DNA from: Solitalea longa
GTDB taxonomy: Bacteria; Bacteroidota; Bacteroidia; Sphingobacteriales; Sphingobacteriaceae
Assembly: GCF_002920915.1 (NCBI RefSeq)
Contig: NZ_PQVF01000007.1
Location: 270,272 to 334,271 of the forward strand
Length of the DNA stretch: 64,000 bases
Direction of reading: 5' to 3'
Shown here: positions 37,493-46,553 of the stretch, piece by piece
Layout of the letters: each line of letters opens with the position of its first letter
How positions within the stretch are numbered: the first letter of the stretch is position 1
Position numbers and translations under genes: made by a program
Notes under the pieces: model-generated
Databases searched by the model: none
What the model saw: only the letters and a program-made list of their open reading frames with translations
Told to the model about the DNA's origin: nothing

Positions 37493-38798
37493 AGCGAGTT
37501 TCCTTATTCTTGATTAACTGTTTTTCTTTATTTAATTCAGCTTGCCTAGTAGCCAAATGTTTGTATGAGTTCTCGGCCATAATAATTCCATTATCCACAA
37601 TTACCCCAATAGCCAAAGCGATACCCGTTAGAGACATAATGTTTGAACTAATGTCAAAAGCATTCAGCAAAATGAAACTTGCAGCAAGAGTGATCGGTAT
37701 TTGAATGATAATGCTCAAGGCGCTTCGCCAATGGAAAAGAAAAACGATCACGATCAGCGAAACCACGATCATTTCTTCGATCAGCGTTCTCTTTATTGAA
37801 TTAATTGATTCTTCAATCAGTCCGCTACGGTCATACATAATATTGAATTTCATCCCTTTGGGAAGGCCCTTTGCCACTTCTGTCATTTTGGCTTTCACAT
37901 TTGTAATCACTGCATCGGCATTTTCACCATAGCGCATCACCACGATTCCGCCGACGGCTTCCCCTTCTCCATTCACATCAAATATTCCCAAACGATTTCC
38001 ACCCGAGAGCTGCACAGTACCCACGTCGCTGAGTTTTACAGGGATAGTTTGACTGGTTTTTACAGGAAGATTTTCTAACTCGCCGATGGATTTAATGTAC
38101 CCTGTAGTTTTAATGATGTAACCGATGTCGCTTAACTCAAACTTGCGTCCGCCTGCTTCATTATTGTTGGTTCTGATAGTATTGATAACCTGGGCAACGC
38201 TTAATCCGTAGTAGTTTAGCTTGTTCGGATCAAGGGTTACTTCATATTCTTTTTGAAATCCACCAAATGAAGCGATCTCACTAACACCCGATACATTTTG
38301 AAGAGCAAATTTTACATACCAGTCCTGGACCGCACGTTGTTCGCCCAAGTCCATTCCGGGGGCATCCAGAGTATACCAAAGGATGTGTCCCACGCCGGTA
38401 CCATCAGGTCCCAGTTGTGGACTTACTCCTGCCGGTAATAGGTTAATTGCCGAACTTAATCTTTCCAATACGCGTGAGCGGGCCCAGTAGATGTCCACAT
38501 TATCTTCAAAAATGATGTAGATAAAGCTCATGCCAAACATGGAGTTGGCCCGAACGTATTTTTCCATGGGGATGCCCTGCAGGTTGGTTACCAGTGGATA
38601 AGTTATCTGGTCTTCCATAATTTGCGGACTCCGGCCCATCCATTCGGTAAAAACGATTACCTGATTTTCGGAAAGATCGGGGATGGCATCTACTTTACTG
38701 GTTCGGACGGAGTGTATTCCCCAGCCAAAGAGCACGATAGCCACCAAGAGTACCATAAACCTGTTCCTTAATGAAAAGGAAATAAGTTTTTCAATCAT
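37482..38798 (-). CDS. CusA/CzcA-type RND permease, N-terminal part (split gene)
   Basis: The 438-aa product begins MIEKLISFSLRNRFMVLLVAIVLFGWG and covers TM1, the first periplasmic loop (VSEIASFGGFQKEYEV) and TM2-4 with GIALAIGVIVDNGIIMAENSYKH, where intact permeases carry the proton-relay Asp motif. It ends after a basic, hydrophilic tail (KEKQLIKNKETRYVE). Combined with the downstream gene the chain is about 1090 aa, near the normal permease size. The break lies in a cytoplasmic loop, so two chains could still assemble. No insertion is seen at the junction. Confidence 0.88.
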   Translation of the reverse strand: MIEKLISFSLRNRFMVLLVAIVLFGWGIHSVRTSKVDAIPDLSENQVIVFTEWMGRSPQIMEDQITYPLVTNLQGIPMEKYVRANSMFGMSFIYIIFEDNVDIYWARSRVLERLSSAINLLPAGVSPQLGPDGTGVGHILWYTLDAPGMDLGEQRAVQDWYVKFALQNVSGVSEIASFGGFQKEYEVTLDPNKLNYYGLSVAQVINTIRTNNNEAGGRKFELSDIGYIIKTTGYIKSIGELENLPVKTSQTIPVKLSDVGTVQLSGGNRLGIFDVNGEGEAVGGIVVMRYGENADAVITNVKAKMTEVAKGLPKGMKFNIMYDRSGLIEESINSIKRTLIEEMIVVSLIVIVFLFHWRSALSIIIQIPITLAASFILLNAFDISSNIMSLTGIALAIGVIVDNGIIMAENSYKHLATRQAELNKEKQLIKNKETRYVE

Positions 38799-38808
38799 AA
38801 ATAGTAAG

Positions 38809-38822
38809 ACTAGTTAACTAGT
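38809..38822. promoter_or_regulatory. Perfect 14-bp palindrome upstream of the Cus operon
   Basis: ACTAGTTAACTAGT lies 11 bases upstream of the first permease codon, between the permease and HYC_CC_PP genes. It may be an operator; no regulator can be paired with it from sequence. Confidence 0.4.
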
Positions 38823-38889
38823 TATAGAAAATAGAATAGGATATAGGGTAAGAATGAAACACTTACCACTTAAGAAAAGGCAGAATAAA

Positions 38890-39330
38890 TCAAATACGGA
38901 AAACCTGCAGGTAGGCTGCAGTATCAGAGTAGAGTGAACAATATTTATCACCCGTGACTAAGGGTGCGTGGTTAATAGAAATTTCAGGGAGATAATATTT
39001 TACAAATGAGAAAACATAAACAAAGGTATTCAGCAACTTGAAGTCGACAGAAGGAATATGAACTTTTGGCTCTAATTTAAACTCCTGTGCTTTTACCTGG
39101 AAGGTTTTGTCCTCGCAGCAAAATTTCTTGAAAACAATTGCTGATGGGTTACTCTTTTCTGCAGTGACGGACTTGATATCCATCATGCCGCAGTCATGCG
39201 CTTTTGTAAACACAGAAAAATTATCGACTTTTTGTCCGCAAAAATGAACAGACAATGAGAATCCCGTTGCTGATATTAAAATCAGAACGGAAAATAACGC
39301 TGCCCATATTTGCTTGTATTTACGCATCAA
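38890..39330 (-). CDS. HYC_CC_PP-like small exported protein
   Basis: The 146-aa protein has a signal peptide (WAALFSVLILISATGFSLSVHFCGQKV) ending in HFCGQK, a variant of the HYCxGK signature. A CGMMD site and a Cys pair (KFCCEDKTF) follow, with NHAPL near the end. It resembles the 27206-27694 protein. It is the first gene of the copper-type operon and probably a periplasmic metal-binding factor. Confidence 0.7.
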   Translation of the reverse strand: MMRKYKQIWAALFSVLILISATGFSLSVHFCGQKVDNFSVFTKAHDCGMMDIKSVTAEKSNPSAIVFKKFCCEDKTFQVKAQEFKLEPKVHIPSVDFKLLNTFVYVFSFVKYYLPEISINHAPLVTGDKYCSLYSDTAAYLQVFRI

Positions 39331-39475
39331 TAGCTAAAGTAAATAAATATTTTTATTAGTTGAAATTTATTGAGCCCGTTTTTAGTGATGTGCTTAAGCA
39401 AGAAGTAGGATTTTTTGAGAGGCTAATTTTCCTTGCTTTTCACTATTTTGCAAACTTATCATTAGTGGCTATTGC

Positions 39476-42400
39476 ATGAATTTGATTTCTGATAACATCA
39501 TTTTAAATCCGAGAAAAGCATTAAACAAAGCGTTTTTAAAAGTTAAGCCTAACCGTTCTGAAATAGAAAAATTCAAGGCCAATCTGATCCATTTGCTTGA
39601 TCAGATCAACGAGAAAGAAACGGAAGAGTTCCATAAAAACCTTATTGCCGACTTTTTAAAGAACACCTATTATAACCCGGATCATTTTGTAAATACCAAG
39701 GGACGGAATGATCTGGTCATTCATAATGGCAAAGATGCCAAATCAACGGTGGGCGTTTTAATTGAGGCTAAAAGCCCCACTAACAGGGCCGAAATGCTGA
39801 AAGAAAATAACATCAATACCAAAGCCTTTCAGGAATTGGTGTTGTATTATTTGCGGGAAAGAATCACACATAAGAACCTTGAAATAAAACACCTGGTAGT
39901 TACTAATATTTATGAGTGGTTTATATTTGACGTAGCCTCATTTGAAAAGCATTTTGCGCAAAATAAGCCATTGGTTAAACAGTTTACCGACTTTGAAGAA
40001 GGTCGTTTATCTGGCAGTAAAACAGATTTCTTTTATAAAGAAATTGCCGGTCCTCTTATTGAAACAGTAGCCGCGGAAATTCAGTTTACCCATTTCGACT
40101 TAAAGGAGTACAATAAGCCGTTACGTAATAAAGATAAACAGGACGACACCAAGCTGATTGCCCTGTTTAAACTATTATCCCCAGAGCATTTACTAAAACT
40201 ACCATTCACCAATGATAGCAACAGTTTAGATAAACGTTTCTATTCCGAATTGCTCCATATTATTGGTTTAACTGAAACCAAAGAAGGTAGTAAAAAACTC
40301 ATTGAGCGTAAAAAAGTTGGAGAGCGTAACAGCGGCTCCCTCTTGGAAAACTCCATTAAACAGCTCGATTCACTTGATAAGATTTCACGTTTAGAAAAAC
40401 CTTCTCAATATGGTGATAACCATCAGGAACGCCTATTCAACGTGGGTTTAGAGTTGGTGATAACCTGGGTAAACCGTATTCTTTTCTTAAAGTTGTTAGA
40501 GGCCCAACTGATCAGCTATCATAAAGGAGATAAATCGTATGCCTTTTTAAGTCGTACTAGAATTCGCGACTTTGACGATTTAAACAGCTTATTTTTTCAG
40601 GTGTTAGCCCGTAAAGTTGAAGATCGTGACGAAGAAGTCATAAAACGATTTGGGAAGGTGCCTTATTTAAACAGCTCATTGTTTGAACCAACAGAGTTAG
40701 AACATCTCACCCTTTTTGTCAGCAATCTGGACGATAGAGGCATGTTGCCGACACTTTCAAACACGGTACTAAAAGATTTAACAGGCACAAAGAAAACCGG
40801 TGAAATCAGCACTCTTGAATATTTATTCGATTTTTTAGATGCCTATGATTTTGCGGGTGAAGGTTCAGAAGAAATACAGGAAGATAATAAGACCCTCATC
40901 AATGCCTCCGTTTTAGGTTTGATCTTCGAAAAAATAAATGGTTATAAGGACGGTTCCTTCTTTACGCCTGGCTTTATTACCATGTACATGTGCCGCGAAA
41001 CCATTCGCAGGGCTGTGGTGCAAAAGTTTAACGAGGCTAAAGGTTGGAAGTGTGAAACCATTGAAGACCTATACGATAAAATTGAAGACCGTTCCGAAGC
41101 CAATACCATTATAAACAGTCTGAAGATTTGTGACCCTGCAGTAGGCTCCGGTCACTTCCTGGTATCAGCCTTAAATGAAATCATTGCCATTAAAAACGAT
41201 TTGAAGGTTTTACAAGATCGTCAGGGAAAACGATTAAAAGAGTACCATGTAGAAGTGGTAAATGACGAGTTAGTGGTAACCGATGAAGATGGCAATTTAT
41301 TTGAATATAACCCTGCCAATAAAGAAAGCCAGCGCATTCAGGAAACCCTGTTCCACGAAAAGCAAACCATTATTGAAAATTGCCTCTTTGGCGTCGATAT
41401 TAATCCCAATTCGGTAAAAATATGCCGCTTAAGGCTATGGATAGAACTGTTAAAAAATGCCTATTACAAAAATGAGTTGGTACTTGAAACCCTGCCCAAT
41501 ATCGACATCAACATCAAATGCGGTAATTCACTCATCAGTCGTTTTGCCCTAGATGCCGACTTAAAACAGGCATTAAAGAAAAGTAAGTGGAACGTGGAAA
41601 TGTACCGTACTGCCGTAAAAACCTATCGCAATGCCGAAAGCAAAGAGCAAAAACGTGAAATGGAACGCCTCATTGAAACCATAAAAGGCGATTTCAGAAG
41701 CGAGATCAATAAGAACGATCCTAAAATCCTAAAACTCTACAAGCTTAAAGGCGAATTAGTAACTCTTACCACCCAAACAGGCCTGTTTGAACTGGGTAAA
41801 AAAGAAAAGGCCGTCTGGAACAAAAAAGTAAGCGCCTTAACCGCCGAAACCGACAAGCTGGAAGCCGCAGTAGAAGAAATTAAAAATAATAAGATTTACG
41901 AAAACGCTTTTGAATGGCGCTTTGAGTTCCCGGAAGTTTTAAATGACGAAGGCGATTTTGTAGGTTTTGATGTGGTGATTGGGAATCCTCCTTATATCAG
42001 GCAAGAAGAAATTAAAGATCAAAAGGGCTTTTTACAAGGTAATTATAAGACGTACAGTGGTACGGCCGATTTATATGTGTTCTTTGTAGAAAAAGGATTT
42101 GATGTATTAAAGGCAACTGGGCAGTTTACTTACATTATGCCTAATAAATGGATGCAAACGGGATACGGTAAACCTCTTCGTAATTTCTTGTTAAATCACA
42201 GTCTAACACAGATTACAGATTTTGGCGATTTACAAGTTTTTGATGAGGCTACAACTTACCCATGTATTATACATTTAAGAAAAGCGCCTTCAATTAATTC
42301 TTTTGTTGTTGCAAATGTTGAAACACTAAAACATCAACTTCAATTTGCTGATTATGTAAATGACATTTCATTTGAGTCACCTCAAAATAAACTAACAGAA

Positions 42401-43237
42401 GATACTTGGGTATTAAGCGGCAGTGAGCATCTGCAATTATTGGAAAAACTACAATCTAAGTTTTCTTTTCTTGAAAGTTATGTTGGAGGGAATTCTTATC
42501 GAGGTGTACTCACAGGCCTGACTGAAGCATTTGTAATTGACGAGGAAACAAGAGAGAGAATTATAAAAGAAGATCCATTCTCGGCAGAAATTATTAAACC
42601 AGTACTTAGGGGCAGAGATATTAAACCTTGGTTTGCAACATCAGATGGAGTTTGGTTAATCTCTACATTCCCAAATCTGAATTTAGATATTGAAAATTAT
42701 CCCGGTATAAAAAACCACCTGATGAGTTTTGGGAAAGAACGATTAGAACAAAGTGGCAATAATGGTTCAAGAAAAAAAACCTCAAATAAATGGTTTGAGA
42801 CACAAGATAGTATTGCGTACTGGTCAGAGTTTCTGAAACCTAAAATCATGTATCAAAAGTTTCAAGTAAAGCCTTGTTTCATTTATGATGAACAAGGTTT
42901 ATACTGCAATGATTCCATGTGGATTATGCCTACGGACGACAAGGTTTTACTGGGTATTCTAAATTCAAAAATTGGTTGGTATTTAACAACGAAATACTGC
43001 ACCGCTATACAAAATGGTTGTCAGTTAATTTGGAAATACTTCAGCCAAATTCCTATTGCAAAAGGCTCAGAAGATCAACGAGAAATTTTAATCGAGAAGG
43101 TAACCCAAATTCTTTCCATCAAAAAAACTGACCCAATAGCAGATACAAGTGATTTGGAAAAAGAAATCGACCAATTGGTTTATGAGCTATATGAGTTAAC
43201 GGAGGAGGAGATTAAGCTAGTGGAGGGAGGGGAATAA
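39476..43237 (+). CDS. Type IIG restriction enzyme / DNA methyltransferase (Eco57I-like)
   Basis: The 1253-aa single chain has an N-terminal PD-(D/E)xK-like nuclease region (GRNDLVIHNGKDAKSTVGVLIEAKSP, about 76-102) and an N6-adenine methyltransferase with DPAVGSGHFL (motif I, about 552) and NPPYIRQEE (motif IV, about 837). FFTPGFITMYMCRETIRRA precedes the methylase core, as usual. A TaqI-like target-recognition region follows at about 1000-1220. The enzyme would methylate self DNA and cut foreign DNA, with cutting and protection in one chain. It overlaps the KAP ATPase start (TAATG). Confidence 0.9.
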   Translation: MNLISDNIILNPRKALNKAFLKVKPNRSEIEKFKANLIHLLDQINEKETEEFHKNLIADFLKNTYYNPDHFVNTKGRNDLVIHNGKDAKSTVGVLIEAKSPTNRAEMLKENNINTKAFQELVLYYLRERITHKNLEIKHLVVTNIYEWFIFDVASFEKHFAQNKPLVKQFTDFEEGRLSGSKTDFFYKEIAGPLIETVAAEIQFTHFDLKEYNKPLRNKDKQDDTKLIALFKLLSPEHLLKLPFTNDSNSLDKRFYSELLHIIGLTETKEGSKKLIERKKVGERNSGSLLENSIKQLDSLDKISRLEKPSQYGDNHQERLFNVGLELVITWVNRILFLKLLEAQLISYHKGDKSYAFLSRTRIRDFDDLNSLFFQVLARKVEDRDEEVIKRFGKVPYLNSSLFEPTELEHLTLFVSNLDDRGMLPTLSNTVLKDLTGTKKTGEISTLEYLFDFLDAYDFAGEGSEEIQEDNKTLINASVLGLIFEKINGYKDGSFFTPGFITMYMCRETIRRAVVQKFNEAKGWKCETIEDLYDKIEDRSEANTIINSLKICDPAVGSGHFLVSALNEIIAIKNDLKVLQDRQGKRLKEYHVEVVNDELVVTDEDGNLFEYNPANKESQRIQETLFHEKQTIIENCLFGVDINPNSVKICRLRLWIELLKNAYYKNELVLETLPNIDINIKCGNSLISRFALDADLKQALKKSKWNVEMYRTAVKTYRNAESKEQKREMERLIETIKGDFRSEINKNDPKILKLYKLKGELVTLTTQTGLFELGKKEKAVWNKKVSALTAETDKLEAAVEEIKNNKIYENAFEWRFEFPEVLNDEGDFVGFDVVIGNPPYIRQEEIKDQKGFLQGNYKTYSGTADLYVFFVEKGFDVLKATGQFTYIMPNKWMQTGYGKPLRNFLLNHSLTQITDFGDLQVFDEATTYPCIIHLRKAPSINSFVVANVETLKHQLQFADYVNDISFESPQNKLTEDTWVLSGSEHLQLLEKLQSKFSFLESYVGGNSYRGVLTGLTEAFVIDEETRERIIKEDPFSAEIIKPVLRGRDIKPWFATSDGVWLISTFPNLNLDIENYPGIKNHLMSFGKERLEQSGNNGSRKKTSNKWFETQDSIAYWSEFLKPKIMYQKFQVKPCFIYDEQGLYCNDSMWIMPTDDKVLLGILNSKIGWYLTTKYCTAIQNGCQLIWKYFSQIPIAKGSEDQREILIEKVTQILSIKKTDPIADTSDLEKEIDQLVYELYELTEEEIKLVEGGE

Positions 43238-44796
43238 TGAGCAACCTTATACCAAGTCACGAAATATTAGTAAAAGAAAACCCCATTAAGATTACTCAAA
43301 CAAGTATTATCCAAGAATTTAACGCACATATTGATTATAAAGAAAATAAGCGAATATTGTTTTCAGCTCCATTTGGAGCCGGTAAATCTACTTTTTTAAA
43401 CGATTTCTTTAATGAAAGGGAAGATATATATATTGTTATCAAACTTTATCCTGTTCATTATACAGTAGCCAATAATGATGATGTATTTGAATTAATCAAA
43501 TTTGACATTTTATGTGAATTACTTCATAAATACAGAAATGAAATTGATTTGCAAAAAGAAGAATTCTCTACTTTACTTACCAGTCAGGTTTTTGGTCAAC
43601 ATCGTATTGACTTTATTCCTTTAGTAGAATCTATTATTGAGGCATCGGGCAAAGTTGGCAAACCTGCTAAAGATATTTTAATAGCACTAAAAGATTTTTT
43701 TAAGGATTTTAAAGCTTTTAAAAAAGAAATCGAAACAGATGAAGAAAAATTAATTGAAATTTATTTAGAGAAGTTTAATAATAAGCCTGGGGTTAACGAA
43801 ATGGATGATATTACAAATTTGATATCATCACTTTTGGACCGTACCAAAACCGATTCAGAAATTAAAGAAACTGTATTAATTATTGATGACTTAGACAGAT
43901 TAGATCCTGAGCATGTTTTTCGTCTATTCAATATTTTTAGTGCTCACTATGATAGCGTAACTGAGCAAAATAAATTTGGGTTTGATAAAATTATTTTCGT
44001 TTGCGATATAAACAATATTCGGAAAATGTTTGCTCATCGTTATGGAGCTGGAGTTGATTTCAGTGGCTATATTGATAAATTTTATTCTCTATCACCATTC
44101 CATTTCGATAATAGTCGTTATTTAAAAGAAACACTTTTCAAAATACTTAAAAGCAAAATCATAAACATACCCGCCGATTTAATAAAAAAATATAATTTCT
44201 TGGATCCGGACTCGAATATTTACAGAGTCGCAGAATGGATATTATATATGCTTATTGAATCTAAGGAGTTGAATCTTAGATCTTTGATAAACTTAAAATC
44301 AATAGAAATACCACGTTTTAAATTTAAAACTACTACCACCAATAGGGAGCAGTCTGCAACTAAATTTGAATTTATTTTTCTTATTAAGTTTTTGCATAGT
44401 CTGTTTCCTGATTACGATTCAGTGGAGATTAAATTAAAGAAACTCACGCAAGCATATAGTGATTCATATAACCCTATAGGCACAGATATTTATTTAAATT
44501 CCATTGATTCTATCGATAGACCTCTTATATCTTATTGCTTACCCTTTTTGATTTCTCCTATTGAGATTTTTAATGGACAAAACAGATCTACAACAAATAG
44601 TTATTTAATTAAATGTCCTGTTTCAGAAAAAATCCTTCATTATAATTACTATGAGGAAAGAGATTTTAGTGAATACCCTTATCTATTTAGAATTACAGAA
44701 AAAATAGAGATAGAAAGTGAAAAAGTAAAAATAAATGCTTTTGAACTTTTTTTGTATACATTTTTGAAATGTAAACGTGACGGAATAATAAAGTAA
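43237..44796 (+). CDS. KAP-like P-loop NTPase
   Basis: The 519-aa protein has Walker A GAGKST (residues 47-52) in SAPFGAGKSTFLNDFF and a KAP-type Walker B IIDDLDRLDPEHVFRLF (about 214-230). Later comes the sensor region KIIFVCDINNIRKMFAHRYG. No strong transmembrane insertion is seen between the motifs, unlike many membrane KAP proteins. KAP ATPases occur in bacterial conflict systems and are thought to act as regulatory or assembly NTPases. It starts one base before the IIG gene stops, so the two are translationally coupled. Confidence 0.85.
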   Translation: MSNLIPSHEILVKENPIKITQTSIIQEFNAHIDYKENKRILFSAPFGAGKSTFLNDFFNEREDIYIVIKLYPVHYTVANNDDVFELIKFDILCELLHKYRNEIDLQKEEFSTLLTSQVFGQHRIDFIPLVESIIEASGKVGKPAKDILIALKDFFKDFKAFKKEIETDEEKLIEIYLEKFNNKPGVNEMDDITNLISSLLDRTKTDSEIKETVLIIDDLDRLDPEHVFRLFNIFSAHYDSVTEQNKFGFDKIIFVCDINNIRKMFAHRYGAGVDFSGYIDKFYSLSPFHFDNSRYLKETLFKILKSKIINIPADLIKKYNFLDPDSNIYRVAEWILYMLIESKELNLRSLINLKSIEIPRFKFKTTTTNREQSATKFEFIFLIKFLHSLFPDYDSVEIKLKKLTQAYSDSYNPIGTDIYLNSIDSIDRPLISYCLPFLISPIEIFNGQNRSTTNSYLIKCPVSEKILHYNYYEERDFSEYPYLFRITEKIEIESEKVKINAFELFLYTFLKCKRDGIIK

Positions 44797-44836
44797 AATT
44801 ATTACGGACATCAATAAAGATCACAAATACTTAAAT

Positions 44837-45067
44837 ATGATTAAAGTTGGAAAGTACAAACATTATAAAGGAGGTTTTTATAATGTGATTAGTTTTGCTA
44901 AACATAGTGAGACTTTAGAGGAATTAGTTGTTTATCAAAGACTGTATGGAGATTACAGTATTTGGGTTCGGCCTATTCAAATGTTTAATGAAAAAGTAGA
45001 ATTTGAAGGAAAAACAGTCTTAAGATTTGAATTTATCGGTGAATTACAAAATTTCTTGAGGTTTTAA
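44837..45067 (+). CDS. DUF1653 protein
   Basis: The 76-aa protein matches the DUF1653 core: KVGKYKHYKGGFYNVISFAKHSET, then LVVYQRLYGDYSIWVRPIQMF and a closing RFEFIGE. DUF1653 proteins are small, soluble and of unknown function, found alone or fused to other domains. It follows the KAP gene by 40 bp, and its stop overlaps the next start by one base (TAATG). Confidence 0.88.
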   Translation: MIKVGKYKHYKGGFYNVISFAKHSETLEELVVYQRLYGDYSIWVRPIQMFNEKVEFEGKTVLRFEFIGELQNFLRF

Positions 45068-45765
45068 TGGAGAAAATTAATGTTATGATAAGCTCAGTTG
45101 GCCGTGGATTGGCGGCTGAGAGGGACGCAATTAAAGAACTATTTAGTAAAAATGATTTAATTGAATTGCAAGGTGTAGATCCTGTCAATGATTTATCCTT
45201 TTCATCAAGTTCAAGTTTAAAGACCATTGAAATTGCGAAAAACTGTGATTTATATATTCTAATCTTATCTAAAGATTTTGGGTCAAAACTACCGGATGGC
45301 AAATCAGCCACAGAAGTTGAATTCGATGCGGCATTTAGAGACGACCCTACTAAAATTTTAGTTTTTTTAAAAAATGAAGCTGTTAATGAAGAAGAAAAAG
45401 ATTTAGATCAAGAAGCCTTTATTAAAAAAGTTTGTGATTATTATAAAGGCTATTGGAGGGTTACATTTAATTATTCTCACGAGCTACAAAATTATGTAAA
45501 GAAATCGTTTACATCTTGGATTAAGAATAGAGCAGCTTTAGGAAACAATCTGACCTATTTAGACCATTTTGTGAGATTAGCTAAACAAGAAAAACCTGAG
45601 CCTAATGCTGAGGTTTATTATAGCGTTGCAAAGGATTTGGTTGAGTTAACTTATATTTTTTTCGGTAAAACGTATACTATACATTTTAGTGCAAAAGAAA
45701 TATTTAATAATTTCTGGGGGTGTATGAGTGAACTTCAAATAAAAAGTAGGGAATGGACTCAATAA
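45067..45765 (+). CDS. DUF4062 protein (TIR / deoxyribosyltransferase-like)
   Basis: The 232-aa protein starts with the DUF4062 signature: INVMISSVGRGLAAERDAI. ELQGVDPVNDLS, NCDLYILILSKDFGS and SATEVEFDAAFRD follow. The family is predicted to have a TIR/nucleoside-deoxyribosyltransferase-like Rossmann fold; the Glu in ATEVEFD would be a likely catalytic residue by analogy. C-terminal helical residues (about 140-232) are of unknown role. It overlaps the phosphoribosyltransferase-like gene by 13 bp, indicating a coupled pair. Hydrolysis of NAD+ or nucleosides is a plausible activity, not shown. Confidence 0.85.
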   Translation: MEKINVMISSVGRGLAAERDAIKELFSKNDLIELQGVDPVNDLSFSSSSSLKTIEIAKNCDLYILILSKDFGSKLPDGKSATEVEFDAAFRDDPTKILVFLKNEAVNEEEKDLDQEAFIKKVCDYYKGYWRVTFNYSHELQNYVKKSFTSWIKNRAALGNNLTYLDHFVRLAKQEKPEPNAEVYYSVAKDLVELTYIFFGKTYTIHFSAKEIFNNFWGCMSELQIKSREWTQ

Positions 45766-46397
45766 AAATTAGTACTAATAATTATGGTAGTGCTTTATTA
45801 ACAACTATTAGAAATTGTAATACCCCAAAGGATGAATTAAGACAAAGTCTGATAAAAATTGGAAATTTAATTGGATCTGAGATTGTTAGCGAGGAATTTA
45901 CATATATGGATAAAATTAACACCCCGCTTCAAAAGGATTTTTTGGGATTTTCATTCAAAAAAAGCAACGTCGTTATTGTAAGTACTAAAGATGATTATAA
46001 TTTTTTTCTTAAAGGAATAGCGCAATGTATTAAAAATCCAATTACTGGCTATATGGATTTTAGCGGTGAAAGAGGGAAAGCCACTTACACTAGTCCAGTG
46101 CGATCATTAGTATTACCTGAAACACCAAGGGGCCAAGCTATTGACGCCGTTATTATTGCTAAATCTGTCTTAGCAACAGGATGCACAGCCGTAACTTTGG
46201 CTAAATCAGCATATCAAAAGTTAATGCCCAACAAATTAATAATCACAACGTGTTTTTATTCTTTATCAGGTATTGAAGAACTTAAAAATGAAATACCGAA
46301 CTGCAAATTGTATCTAATAGGAAACCCTGATGAACTGGACCAAGATGGAATGTTAGTACCTGGAGTTGGTAACCTAGACCAAAGACTGCAAGACTGA
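45753..46397 (+). CDS. Uracil-phosphoribosyltransferase-like protein
   Basis: The 214-aa protein resembles UPRTase over its C-terminal half. It has KSVLATGCTAVTLAKSAYQ where UPRTase has DPMLATGGSA, and ends DQDGMLVPGVGNLDQRL, matching the UPRTase PGLGDAGDR end. The normal acidic residue of the PRPP loop is replaced by Lys-Ser and the late Asp by Asn, so either the substrate differs or catalysis is lost. The N-terminal 100 residues are less clear but contain LRQSLIKIGNLIGSEI, as expected for the UPRTase flexible arm region. It is the last gene of the five-gene operon. Confidence 0.75.
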   Translation: MDSIKISTNNYGSALLTTIRNCNTPKDELRQSLIKIGNLIGSEIVSEEFTYMDKINTPLQKDFLGFSFKKSNVVIVSTKDDYNFFLKGIAQCIKNPITGYMDFSGERGKATYTSPVRSLVLPETPRGQAIDAVIIAKSVLATGCTAVTLAKSAYQKLMPNKLIITTCFYSLSGIEELKNEIPNCKLYLIGNPDELDQDGMLVPGVGNLDQRLQD

Positions 46398-46553
46398 TTC
46401 TTATATTGCAAATAAAACAGAGGTCTCACGACCGGGATTATGAATATCTCATGCAATAAGTGCGTAACCTACAATGAGTATACTAATCTTGGTCAAGGCG
46501 AATAATTAAAACCTCCCTTACAACTTGTTGTTATACCAAAAAGATTTAGAGAG

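Noticed and set aside
46440..46505. Short frame MNISCNKCVTYNEYTN between the defence operon and Ku
   Set aside because: It is only about 21 codons, with no spacing or motif that supports a gene.
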